Assembly: GCA_035315685.1 (NCBI GenBank)
Contig: DATFXR010000238.1
Span: 1 to 5,850, forward strand
DNA from: QHWK01 sp035315685
Lineage (GTDB): Bacteria > Acidobacteriota > Vicinamibacteria > Vicinamibacterales > CAVVIG01
Direction of reading: 5' to 3'
DNA length: 5,850 nucleotides
The notes beneath the pieces were generated by a model, which saw nothing but the letters and a program-made list of their open reading frames with translations, did no database searches and had not been told where the DNA came from. How positions within the stretch are numbered: the first letter of the stretch is position 1; every line of letters starts with the position of its first letter. Positions 1 through 5,850 of the stretch are shown piece after piece. The translations under genes and the position numbers were made by a program.

Positions 1-1
1 G

Positions 2-310
2 CTGGTCGCACTCGACGATCTCGACATCCGCCGTCCGGTCCGCTTCATCAAGATGGACGTCGAGGGCGCGGAGCCGCTGATCGTTCGCGGCGCGTCGCGG
101 ATCCTGCGCGAGGATCGCCCGACGCTCCTGTCCGAGCTCCACCCGGTGCAACTCCACCGCGCGTCGGGCACGACAGCTGACGCCTTTCTCGATCAACTGC
201 GTGCGCTCGGCTATCGGGCCCATCTGGTCGAGAATGGTTCGATCGGCGCGCCGCTCGATCGCGCACCGGCCGACGCGCTGGTGTCGGTCGGGTTCGTTCC
301 CGGTCGATAA
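2..310 (+). CDS. FkbM-family SAM-dependent methyltransferase, C-terminal part (5' end outside window)
   Basis: Only the last 102 residues are present; the reading frame is open to the left edge, so the start lies upstream. The segment FIKMDVEGAE (about residues 15-24 of the visible part) is the hallmark late motif of FkbM-type methyltransferases, followed by the usual helix (PLIVRGASRIL) and the strand PTLLSELHP. The tail has the expected alternation of a helix (FLDQLRALGY) and final strands. The family transfers a methyl group from S-adenosylmethionine, usually to a hydroxyl on a sugar, lipid or secondary metabolite; the substrate cannot be told from this fragment. An internal ATG at 53 is the methionine inside the motif and is not a credible start. 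The gene ends 37 bases before the tandem repeat of the next operon, and no terminator hairpin is evident between them. Confidence 0.85.
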   Translation: MVALDDLDIRRPVRFIKMDVEGAEPLIVRGASRILREDRPTLLSELHPVQLHRASGTTADAFLDQLRALGYRAHLVENGSIGAPLDRAPADALVSVGFVPGR

Positions 311-347
311 TCGCGGTCGCAGAGCGGTCTCGCACAACGCCTCCGTG

Positions 348-367
348 ATGTGCTACAATGTGCTACA
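348..367 (+). repeat. Perfect tandem 10-bp repeat, likely antitoxin operator
   Basis: ATGTGCTACA occurs twice back to back (348-357 and 358-367). Each copy contains TGT-N3-ACA, a small imperfect palindrome. The pair covers the predicted -10 element and touches the antitoxin start codon. Phd/YefM-type antitoxins usually repress their own operon by binding short palindromic repeats at the promoter, so this is the natural operator candidate. The repeat is seen directly; the operator role is inferred from position and family. Confidence 0.6.
351..359 (+). promoter_or_regulatory. Extended -10 promoter element of the toxin-antitoxin operon
   Basis: TGCTACAAT reads as a TGn extension followed by TACAAT, a five-of-six match to the sigma-70 -10 consensus. 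The hexamer at the proper distance upstream (CGCACA, 331-336, spacer 17) is a weak -35, which is usual for extended -10 promoters. Transcription would begin about seven bases after the hexamer, at or next to the ATG at 367, so the mRNA would be essentially leaderless. The -10 is built across the junction of the two 10-bp repeats. Confidence 0.5.
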
Positions 368-696
368 TGAAGGCTGCGGCACATCTCAGGGCAGCGCCAC
401 GAAGAACCGGCGCCAGGGCAGCGAATCGCGTCGGCGTTCGTGAGTTGCGTCAGAACCTGAGCGTGCACCTCCGGCGCGTATTGCGCGGAGAGACGCTCGA
501 AGTCACTGACCGCGGCCAAGCGGTCGCGATCCTTGCGCCGCTGCCCAGGACCACGTCGCTGCTGGATCGCCTGATCGCCGAGGGGCGGGTGATTCCCGCG
601 CAGGGTGACTTGCTCGATCTCGAACGGCCAGTGATGCCGGTCGCGCGCCGTGCCAGCCGCGCGCTGCAACGGCTCCGCGCCGATCGCCGATTGTGA
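367..696 (+). CDS. Type II toxin-antitoxin antitoxin, Phd/YefM family
   Basis: This 109-residue protein would bind and neutralise the downstream PIN toxin and repress the operon. The Phd/YefM fold signature is at residues 22-60: VGVRELRQNLSVHLRRV (dimerising, DNA-binding N-terminal unit), then GETLEVTDRGQAVAILAPLP. The region after residue 60 (LLDRLIAEGRVIPAQGD and on to an Arg-rich tail) is the expected toxin-binding segment. It carries an unusual N-terminal extension of about 20 Arg/Ala-rich residues; family members normally start only a few residues before the VGVREL-like segment. No ATG, GTG or TTG lies in frame between 367 and the domain, so the extension seems real. Start 367 is preferred over the in-frame ATG at 358 because the -10 hexamer overlaps 358 and transcription should start near 366-367; no Shine-Dalgarno precedes either. 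The stop overlaps the toxin start (GTGA). Confidence 0.82.
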   Translation: MKAAAHLRAAPRRTGARAANRVGVRELRQNLSVHLRRVLRGETLEVTDRGQAVAILAPLPRTTSLLDRLIAEGRVIPAQGDLLDLERPVMPVARRASRALQRLRADRRL

Positions 697-1091
697 CCGC
701 TGCCGTTTACCTGGATTCCTCTGCGATCGTCAAGCTGGTATTCGTCGAGCCCGAGACGACGGCACTCGAACAGTTCCTCACGACGTCGCCGATTCGGGTG
801 TCGAGCGTGGTCGCGGCGATCGAGACTATGCGCGCCGCGCGCCTGGTCGGCGATCCTGACGTCATACGACACGCCGGTCGGGTGTTGGCTGCCATCCACC
901 TCCTCGAGCTGAACGGGAGCATCGTCGCCGTCGCGTCAGAGGTCGAACCGCGCCCGCTCCGCTCGCTCGACGCGATTCATCTTGCTTCCGCGATGTCATT
1001 ACGAGACGGACTCGCCGGGATGGTGGTCTATGACAAGCGCCTGGCCGACGCCGCCCGCAAGGCCGGTCTGACCGTCTGGGCACCGGCGTGA
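693..1091 (+). CDS. vapC: VapC-type toxin, PIN-domain ribonuclease
   Basis: This 132-residue protein is the size of a typical VapC and consists of one PIN domain, a Mg2+-dependent endoribonuclease fold whose members cut tRNA or rRNA to stop translation. The four acidic metal-binding positions all appear intact: D8 in VYLDSSAIVKL, E44 in SSVVAAIETMRA, D93 in RSLDAIHLASA and D114 in VVYDKRLADAA. It is therefore predicted to be active. The GTG start at 693 overlaps the antitoxin stop by four bases, so translation is probably coupled and the toxin made only when antitoxin is made. There is no independent Shine-Dalgarno and the weak GTG start fits the need for antitoxin excess. The particular RNA target cannot be read from the sequence. 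The symbol is by family, not orthology to a specific vapC. Confidence 0.88.
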   Translation: MTAAVYLDSSAIVKLVFVEPETTALEQFLTTSPIRVSSVVAAIETMRAARLVGDPDVIRHAGRVLAAIHLLELNGSIVAVASEVEPRPLRSLDAIHLASAMSLRDGLAGMVVYDKRLADAARKAGLTVWAPA

Positions 1092-1107
1092 GCGCCACGC
1101 GCCGGTG
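1081..1107 (+). other. GC-rich stem-loop over the vapC stop codon
   Basis: CACCGGCG (1081-1088) is perfectly complementary to CGCCGGTG (1100-1107). Adding a T-G wobble (1089/1099) and a G-C pair (1090/1098) gives a 10-bp stem with a 7-base loop. The stem contains the vapC stop. No run of T follows, so it is not a standard intrinsic terminator; it could slow decay of the toxin-antitoxin mRNA, reduce read-through into the peptidase gene, or be chance in GC-rich DNA. Confidence 0.4.
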
Positions 1108-1114
1108 ATAGCAT
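1106..1114 (+). promoter_or_regulatory. Possible extended -10 element for the M1 peptidase gene
   Basis: TGATAGCAT is a TGn extension plus TAGCAT, a four-of-six -10 match that keeps the most conserved T, A and final T. No good -35 lies at the right spacing. The hexamer ends eight bases before the ATG at 1123, so any transcript from it would be leaderless or nearly so, as proposed for the toxin-antitoxin operon. It begins exactly where the stem-loop ends. Confidence 0.3.
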
Positions 1115-1122
1115 TGCCGCGC

Positions 1123-3063
1123 ATGCGGCATATTGCGCACGCCGTCCTCGCGTGCATCTGCAGCTCGGCGCCGGCCTTCGCTCAGTCCTCGACTGACGGT
1201 ACCCTGACTCCGCCGCGCTCGCCCCGCAACGCGAACTACACCATCACCGCCCGGCTCGATCCCGCCGCCCGCACGATTACCGGTTCGGAGGTGATCGCGT
1301 GGCGCAACGTCACCCAGAACGCGGCGACGACGCTGCAGTTCCATCTCTACTGGAATGCGTGGAAGAACCCACGGTCGACCTTCATGCGCGAGCAGGCACT
1401 CGGCGGTTTCGGCAGCGACGCCGTGCGGCGCGCCGACGAATGGGCGCGGATGGACATCAGCAGCGTCGCCGTCGGCGGCGTCGATCGCACCGCCTCCCGC
1501 CGCTTCGTCACACCCGACGATGACAACGCCAACGACGAGACGGTGATGGAGGTTCCGCTCGCGACCCCGATCGCACCAGGCGCGACGGCGACGATTACTG
1601 TCGCCTGGACTGCGCACGTGCCGCGGACGTTCGCGCGCACCGGCGCAGTCGGGAATTTCTTCTTCATTGCGCAGTGGTTTCCCAAACTTGGCGTGCTGCA
1701 GGACGAAGGATGGAATTGCCACCAGTTTCATGCCGGCACGGAGTTCTTCTCGGATTACGGTGTGTATGACGTCGCGTTGACCGTGCCGTCAGCCTGGCCG
1801 GTCGGAGCGACCGGCGTGGAGCGCGAGCAACGCAACGAAGGGACTCACACGGTTCACCGCTTCTATCAGGAGGACGTCCACGATTTCGCCTGGACGACGA
1901 GCCCTGACTACGTCGTTCGCACGGCGCGCTTCGAGCATCCGACGCTGCCGCCGGTCGAGATGCGGCTCCTGCTGCAGCCCGAGCACGAACCGCAGGCCGA
2001 GCGTCACTTCGACGCCACGCGGACGACGCTGAAGTACTACGGCGAATGGTTCGGACCCTACCCGTATGCGCACATCACGATCGTCGATCCGGCGTTTCAG
2101 AGCGGCGCTGGCGGGATGGAATACCCGACGCTCTTCACTGCCGGCACGCGCTGGCTGGCGCCGCCGCGCGTCACGACGCCCGAAGGCGTGACGGTGCACG
2201 AGGCCGGCCACCAGTTCTGGTACGGCATCGTCGGCAACAACGAGTTCGAAGACGCGTGGATGGACGAGGGCTTCAACACCTTCTCGACAGCGCGCGCAAT
2301 CGCGCAGGTCTACGAGCCGAACTTCCTCGCGCTGCGCTATTTCGGCGGCTTCGTGCCCTGGGTGGTCCGCGACATCGCGCTCAGCCGCGAGACCGAAGGC
2401 AACCGGCTGACCGGATACCGCCACGACGCTGAAAGCGACACGCCGTCGACGCCGTCGTTTCGCTATTTCCCCTCCACCGGCGGCAGCATCACCTACAACA
2501 AGACTGCGCTGTGGCTGAACACGCTGGAACGCTGGCGCGGATGGCCCACCCTGCAGCGCATCATGGCCACGCATTTCGCGCGGTGGCAGTTCAAGCATCC
2601 GAAGCCGGAGGACTTCTTCAGAACGGCCAGCGAAGTGGCCGGACAGGATCTCACGCCGTTCTTCGACGAGGTGTACCGCAGTTCCAACGCGTTCGACTAC
2701 GGCATCGCCGACTTGAAGAGCGTTCGCGACGGCGACCTTTATCACACGACCGTCGTCGTTCGACGCTACGGCGAGGCGCGGTGGCCGGACTTCATCAGGG
2801 TACGGATCGATTTCAAGGACCATCAGGTAACCGAGCTGCAGCGCTGGGACGACGCCGATCGCTGGAAGGCATATGTGTACAACGGCCCGGCGCCGGCGAT
2901 CTCGGCGCAAGTGGATCCAAATCGTGTGCTGCTGCTCGACGTGAACTACACCAACAACTCGAAGACGCTGGCGCCGCAAGGCGGCGCGGCGGCGAGCAAG
3001 TGGGCAACCCGGTGGATGGTCTGGTTGCAGGATTGCCTGCTCTCTTGGGCGGCGCTGGCATGA
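1123..3063 (+). CDS. Exported M1-family zinc metallopeptidase
   Basis: This 646-residue M1 (gluzincin) peptidase probably hydrolyses peptides outside the cytoplasm. Residues 1-20 form a Sec signal peptide ending APAFA before QSS. A beta-rich M1 N-terminal domain follows (YTITARLD, then LQFHLYWNAWKN). The catalytic domain has H359-E-A-G-H363 and, 19 residues on, E382 in WMDEGFNTF, the full HEXXH-X18-E zinc site. Y458 in SITYNKTALW matches the catalytic tyrosine region. The substrate-binding motif is GGMEYP (330-335) rather than the classical GAMEN, as in several bacterial M1 peptidases of unclear specificity, so aminopeptidase activity is not assured. The last 21 residues (626-646) are Trp-rich and amphipathic to hydrophobic, possibly membrane-associating. 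Start 1123 gives the cleanest signal peptide; a GTG at 1105 is in frame but lies in the stem-loop. Neither has a Shine-Dalgarno. The stop overlaps the next start, suggesting coupling. Confidence 0.9.
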   Translation: MRHIAHAVLACICSSAPAFAQSSTDGTLTPPRSPRNANYTITARLDPAARTITGSEVIAWRNVTQNAATTLQFHLYWNAWKNPRSTFMREQALGGFGSDAVRRADEWARMDISSVAVGGVDRTASRRFVTPDDDNANDETVMEVPLATPIAPGATATITVAWTAHVPRTFARTGAVGNFFFIAQWFPKLGVLQDEGWNCHQFHAGTEFFSDYGVYDVALTVPSAWPVGATGVEREQRNEGTHTVHRFYQEDVHDFAWTTSPDYVVRTARFEHPTLPPVEMRLLLQPEHEPQAERHFDATRTTLKYYGEWFGPYPYAHITIVDPAFQSGAGGMEYPTLFTAGTRWLAPPRVTTPEGVTVHEAGHQFWYGIVGNNEFEDAWMDEGFNTFSTARAIAQVYEPNFLALRYFGGFVPWVVRDIALSRETEGNRLTGYRHDAESDTPSTPSFRYFPSTGGSITYNKTALWLNTLERWRGWPTLQRIMATHFARWQFKHPKPEDFFRTASEVAGQDLTPFFDEVYRSSNAFDYGIADLKSVRDGDLYHTTVVVRRYGEARWPDFIRVRIDFKDHQVTELQRWDDADRWKAYVYNGPAPAISAQVDPNRVLLLDVNYTNNSKTLAPQGGAAASKWATRWMVWLQDCLLSWAALA

Positions 3064-4103
3064 GCGAAGCGGACCACCGGGCCGCCTCGCCGCCAGCGCT
3101 GTCCGCCGGTGCGTTCAGCGCTGTGGTCGACGGGATGCGCCGCGTGAACCGGGCGCCGGCGGTCGTGCTCGGCGTATTTGCATTGACGCTCATCGTGTCG
3201 GTGCCGCTGGCGGTCGCGATGCGCGGGATGCTCGCGCAGCACCTGGGCGACAGCCTGTTCGCCGATTCGGCGGCCGCCGGCGTCAACTACGACTGGATGC
3301 AGGAGTTCGCCGATCAGGCCAGCGGTCTCGGCGTCACGTTCAAACCGACGATCATCGGCTTCGCCGCGGTGCTCGACAATCTGAGCGCGTTCCTCGACGA
3401 CACCGCGCGGCCCGTCGTCATCGTCGGCGCGGCGTCGGTCTACATCCTCGGCTGGCTGTTTCTCGCCGGCGGCATCATCGATCGATTCGCGCGGGACCGG
3501 CCGACACGCGCCCACGGATTCTTTGCGGCGTGCGGCGTGTTCTTCTTCCGCTTCCTCCGGCTCGCAGCCGTGCAGTGGATCGTCTATGCGGTGCTGTTCG
3601 GCGCGTTGCATCCGTGGCTGTTCGGCCGTGTCTATCCGCGCCTGATCCATGAGATGACGGCCGAGCGCACCGCGTTCTTCGTCCGCGTCGCGCTCTACGC
3701 CGTCTTCGGTGTGCTGGTCGCCGCCTGCGCGACCGTGTTCGACTATGCCAAGGTTCGCGCGGTCGTCGAGGATCGACGAAGCATGCTTGGCGCGATCAAC
3801 GCCGCGATCGGTTTCATCTCCCGGAATTATGCACGGGTGATGCAACTGTTCGTGCTCGACTTCCTGTTGTTCGTCGCGGTGGTCGCCGCTTACGGTTCCG
3901 TGGCGCCGGGCGGCGGCGGCCGCGGCATGATGGTCTGGGCGGCGTTGGCGATCGGCCAGGCGTACATCGCTGCCCGCCTGTGGGTAAAGCTGACGTTCTG
4001 GGCGTCGGAGACCGCGCTCTTCCAGAGCCGCCTGGCACACGCCGGGTACATTGCGCGGCCGGAGCCGGCGTGGCCGGAGTCGCCGGCGGCTGACATGATG
4101 TAG
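3060..4103 (+). CDS. Six-helix integral membrane protein of unknown function
   Basis: I do not recognise a named family. The 347-residue protein has six predicted membrane segments near residues 33-54, 119-140, 164-186, 204-226, 259-281 and 288-308. Charges follow the positive-inside rule with both ends in the cytoplasm: MRRVNR before helix 1, DRFARDRPTR after helix 2, and a conserved-looking loop DYAKVRAVVEDRRS (228-241) after helix 4. A large extracytoplasmic loop (about 55-118) is rich in aromatic and acidic residues and could face the secreted peptidase. There are no transporter ATP-binding motifs, no zinc-protease motif and no obvious catalytic residues. The ATG at 3060 overlaps the peptidase stop as ATGA; the frame stays open far upstream to 2511, but that part reads as Arg-rich shadow of the peptidase gene. 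It may anchor, present or assist the peptidase, or merely share its transcript. Confidence 0.85.
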   Translation: MSEADHRAASPPALSAGAFSAVVDGMRRVNRAPAVVLGVFALTLIVSVPLAVAMRGMLAQHLGDSLFADSAAAGVNYDWMQEFADQASGLGVTFKPTIIGFAAVLDNLSAFLDDTARPVVIVGAASVYILGWLFLAGGIIDRFARDRPTRAHGFFAACGVFFFRFLRLAAVQWIVYAVLFGALHPWLFGRVYPRLIHEMTAERTAFFVRVALYAVFGVLVAACATVFDYAKVRAVVEDRRSMLGAINAAIGFISRNYARVMQLFVLDFLLFVAVVAAYGSVAPGGGGRGMMVWAALAIGQAYIAARLWVKLTFWASETALFQSRLAHAGYIARPEPAWPESPAADMM

Positions 4104-4125
4104 CACCGCTGACGTGGATCAGCCG

Positions 4126-4154
4126 TTGACTAGCAACCGGCGTGCTCCTAAGCT
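4126..4154 (+). promoter_or_regulatory. Candidate sigma-70 promoter of the TonB-dependent receptor gene
   Basis: TTGACT (4126-4131) matches five of six bases of the -35 consensus. After a 17-base spacer, TAAGCT (4149-4154) keeps the first T, the A and the last T of the -10 consensus. Transcription would start near 4161, just before the Shine-Dalgarno, giving a short leader. The 70-base gap 4104-4173 otherwise shows only a weak 5-bp hairpin (4108-4112 with 4119-4123), with no T run to end the upstream transcript. Confidence 0.4.
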
Positions 4155-4162
4155 GCCGCGGC

Positions 4163-4168
4163 AGGAGG
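4163..4168 (+). promoter_or_regulatory. Shine-Dalgarno for the TonB-dependent receptor
   Basis: AGGAGG lies five bases before the ATG at 4174, close to the ideal anti-SD match and spacing. It fixes this start. It contrasts with the antitoxin and peptidase genes, which have no such site. Confidence 0.85.
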
Positions 4169-4173
4169 GAACG

Positions 4174-5850
4174 ATGACGTGGCTTTCCTTTCGCGGTGGC
4201 GTCGCGGTGTGTCGCACGTTCGGCGCGACTGTCCTGTTGGTCCTTGCCTTCATCTCCAGCGCCGAAGCACAGAGCGCAATCGCCGGCGTGGTTCGCGATT
4301 CGTCGGGCGCGGTTCTGCCTGGCGTCTCGGTAGAAGCCGCAAGCCCGGTCCTCATCGAAGGCTCGCGGACGGTGGTGACCGACAACGCGGGCGGATATCG
4401 CATCGAGAACCTCCGCCCCGGTGAGTACGTCGTCACGTTCACGCTCACCGGATTCCGCACGGTGCGCCGCGAAGGCATCGTGCTGCCGACGTCGTTCACG
4501 GCGCAGGTGAACGCCGAGTTGTCGCTCGGACAGCTCGAGGAATCGATCGTCGTTACCGGTGAGTCGCCGCTGGTCGACGTCCGCGGCTCGGTCTCGCAGT
4601 CGGTCATGAACCGCGAGAAGCTGGACACGCTGCCGACCGGCAAGGATCCGTTCGCCGTCGGCCAGCTGATCGCGGGGGTCACGACGTCGACGCCTGACGT
4701 CGGCGGCACACAGGTGATGCAGCAGCCGACGCTGCAGGTGCACGGCTCGTCGAACAACGACAACGTGTTCATGGTCGACAGCGTTCAGATTCAGCACATC
4801 GGGTTCGGTGGCAATCAGACCGGCTTCTATTTCAACGACGGGCTGATGGAGGAGATCAGCTATCAGACGAGCTCGCTGCCGGCGGAAGCGCCGGTCGGCG
4901 GCGTGCAGATCAACATGATTCCGCACGATGGCGGCAACGTGTTCCACGGCACCTTCTTCTCGACCGCCGCCAACTCGAGCCTGCAGGCGAACAATCTGTC
5001 GCAGGATCTGAGCGATCTCGGGTTCAAGGCGCAGAACCGTGTCGACACGGTCTACGACATCAACGCGACGCTTGGCGGACCGGTCCGGCGGGACCGCGTC
5101 TGGTTCTTCACGACCTTCCGGCGCTGGAGCGCGAACAATTTCCTCGGCAACACCTTCACGTCGACTGGCGCCCAGGCGATCGACGATCAGCACATCACCG
5201 ACGCAACGGGCCGTGTCACCTGGCAGGCGACGCACAACGACAAGTTCTCCTTCCACTACGACCGGAGCATCAAGTGGCGCGGCCACCGGCCCAACAACTG
5301 GCTGACGGCGAGCATCAACGATCCGGTGTCCGACGTCGTGCAGACGACGCAGCTGAACTACATCGGCGAGATCAAGTGGGCGTCGACGCTCGGCGGCCGG
5401 GTGCTCGCGGAGGCGGCGATGTTCACGCTGCCGGTGAACTACACGCTGGGATTCGAGCCCGACGCCGCGCCGGACGCCATCGCGACGTTCGACCAGGTCC
5501 GATCGACGATCAGCGGCGTCTCGCCGCGCATGGACACCAACAGCGCGCGGATGTTCACCTACGCCGGCAACGTGTCGTACGTCACCGGTTCACACAACCT
5601 GAAAGTCGGCACGCAGGTCCGCACCGGGTGGTCACAGGAGCTGTTCACGATCCGCGGCGACATCCTGCAGATCACCAGCAACGGCGTGGCGAACTCGGTA
5701 CGGCTGGTGAACACGCCGAGCGGCCACAAGGAAGAGGGCGTGAACGGCGCGATTTACGCGCAGGATGCGTGGCGGCTTGGACGCGTCACCCTGAACCCGG
5801 GCATCCGCTACGAGCGGTTCGTGATGTCGATTCCTGCGCAGGGCGCGGCA
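4174..5850 (+). CDS. TonB-dependent receptor with carboxypeptidase-regulatory-like domain (Oar-like), N-terminal part
   Basis: The frame is open for 559 codons to the right edge, so the C-terminal barrel is missing; relatives are commonly about 1000 residues or more. Residues 1-32 are a signal peptide (LLVLAFISSAEA before QS). Residues 33 to about 118 form a carboxypeptidase-regulatory-like beta-sandwich (AIAGVVRDSSGAVLPGVSVE, TDNAGGYRIENLRPGEYVVTF). Next comes ESIVVTGESPLVDV (124-136), the usual junction into the plug, with a TonB-box-like IVVTG. The plug covers roughly 140-260, including INMIPHDGGNVFHGTFF. Barrel strands follow, with LGGPVRRDRVWFF near 300 typical of Oar-like receptors. The protein would sit in the outer membrane and import or bind a large ligand (glycan, peptide or siderophore) using TonB energy; the ligand is not predictable. 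The gene has its own promoter-like sequence and strong ribosome site, so it may be independent of the peptidase operon. Confidence 0.92.
   Translation, partial: MTWLSFRGGVAVCRTFGATVLLVLAFISSAEAQSAIAGVVRDSSGAVLPGVSVEAASPVLIEGSRTVVTDNAGGYRIENLRPGEYVVTFTLTGFRTVRREGIVLPTSFTAQVNAELSLGQLEESIVVTGESPLVDVRGSVSQSVMNREKLDTLPTGKDPFAVGQLIAGVTTSTPDVGGTQVMQQPTLQVHGSSNNDNVFMVDSVQIQHIGFGGNQTGFYFNDGLMEEISYQTSSLPAEAPVGGVQINMIPHDGGNVFHGTFFSTAANSSLQANNLSQDLSDLGFKAQNRVDTVYDINATLGGPVRRDRVWFFTTFRRWSANNFLGNTFTSTGAQAIDDQHITDATGRVTWQATHNDKFSFHYDRSIKWRGHRPNNWLTASINDPVSDVVQTTQLNYIGEIKWASTLGGRVLAEAAMFTLPVNYTLGFEPDAAPDAIATFDQVRSTISGVSPRMDTNSARMFTYAGNVSYVTGSHNLKVGTQVRTGWSQELFTIRGDILQITSNGVANSVRLVNTPSGHKEEGVNGAIYAQDAWRLGRVTLNPGIRYERFVMSIPAQGAA

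Noticed and set aside
1081..1107. Intrinsic terminator after vapC
   Set aside because: The stem is good, but no T-rich run follows it; reported only as a stem-loop.
1105..1164. GTG 1105 start for the peptidase, with VLAC read as a lipobox making it a lipoprotein
   Set aside because: The GTG is inside the hairpin arm and lacks a Shine-Dalgarno; VLAC has an atypical Leu at the -2 position, and the APAFA cleavage site from ATG 1123 is a much better fit to ordinary signal peptidase. Not fully excluded.
862..1731. Long minus-strand open frame of 289 codons antisense to vapC and the peptidase gene
   Set aside because: Its translation is Arg-rich and featureless and it runs opposite two genes with clear family motifs; a typical shadow frame in high-GC DNA.
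1789..2979. Minus-strand open frame of 396 codons inside the peptidase gene
   Set aside because: It lies wholly opposite the M1 catalytic domain, with no recognisable domain in its Arg/Val-rich product.
2511..3059. Upstream extension of the membrane protein to an ATG at 2511
   Set aside because: This part overlaps the peptidase gene in another frame and reads as an Arg/Gly/Ala-rich shadow; the ATG at 3060 with a stop-start overlap gives a sensible N-terminus.
2946..4106. Minus-strand open frame of 386 codons opposite the membrane protein gene
   Set aside because: The product is charged, His/Arg/Glu-rich and low in structure, while the + strand frame gives six clean membrane helices.
4108..4123. 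Hairpin GCTGA/TCAGC as terminator after the membrane protein gene
   Set aside because: Only five base pairs, no extension and no T run; likely chance.
3814..5286. Minus-strand open frame of 490 codons spanning two + strand genes
   Set aside because: It crosses the intergenic gap and the receptor start, and its product is Arg/Asp/Val-rich with no domain; the + strand frame there encodes an unmistakable TonB-dependent receptor.

Overview
The window is high-GC DNA with dense coding, all on the + strand. It looks like a chromosomal segment from an acidobacterium, possibly of the Vicinamibacteria type. The main reason is the start of a TonB-dependent receptor that carries an N-terminal carboxypeptidase-regulatory-like domain (Oar-like), a family greatly expanded in Acidobacteriota. 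A secreted M1 peptidase next to an uncharacterised multi-pass membrane protein fits too. This placement is inference from gene style; there is no rRNA or other marker gene.

Layout. (1) Bases 2-310 hold the 3' end of an FkbM-family methyltransferase gene. (2) Bases 348-1091 hold a compact type II toxin-antitoxin operon: a Phd/YefM-type antitoxin (367-696) overlapping by four bases a PIN-domain VapC-type toxin (693-1091). A perfect tandem 10-bp repeat overlaps a strong extended -10 element directly at the antitoxin start, so promoter, probable operator and start codon are stacked on each other. (3) Bases 1123-4103 hold a two-gene unit: an exported M1 zinc metallopeptidase whose stop overlaps (ATGA) the start of a six-helix membrane protein of unknown function. 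(4) Bases 4174-5850 hold the 5' part of a TonB-dependent receptor gene with its own promoter-like sequence and a textbook Shine-Dalgarno; it runs off the window.

The toxin-antitoxin pair is a self-contained regulatory module. The peptidase and membrane protein are probably translated together, and may act together at the cell envelope; the receptor after them would act at the outer membrane, but a functional link to the peptidase is only suggested by proximity. I see no tRNA, rRNA, CRISPR array, insertion sequence or phage gene. No non-coding stretch exceeds about 70 bases. Nothing here is clearly a new system. The best leads are the peptidase/membrane protein pair and the apparent leaderless starts of two of the three transcription units.
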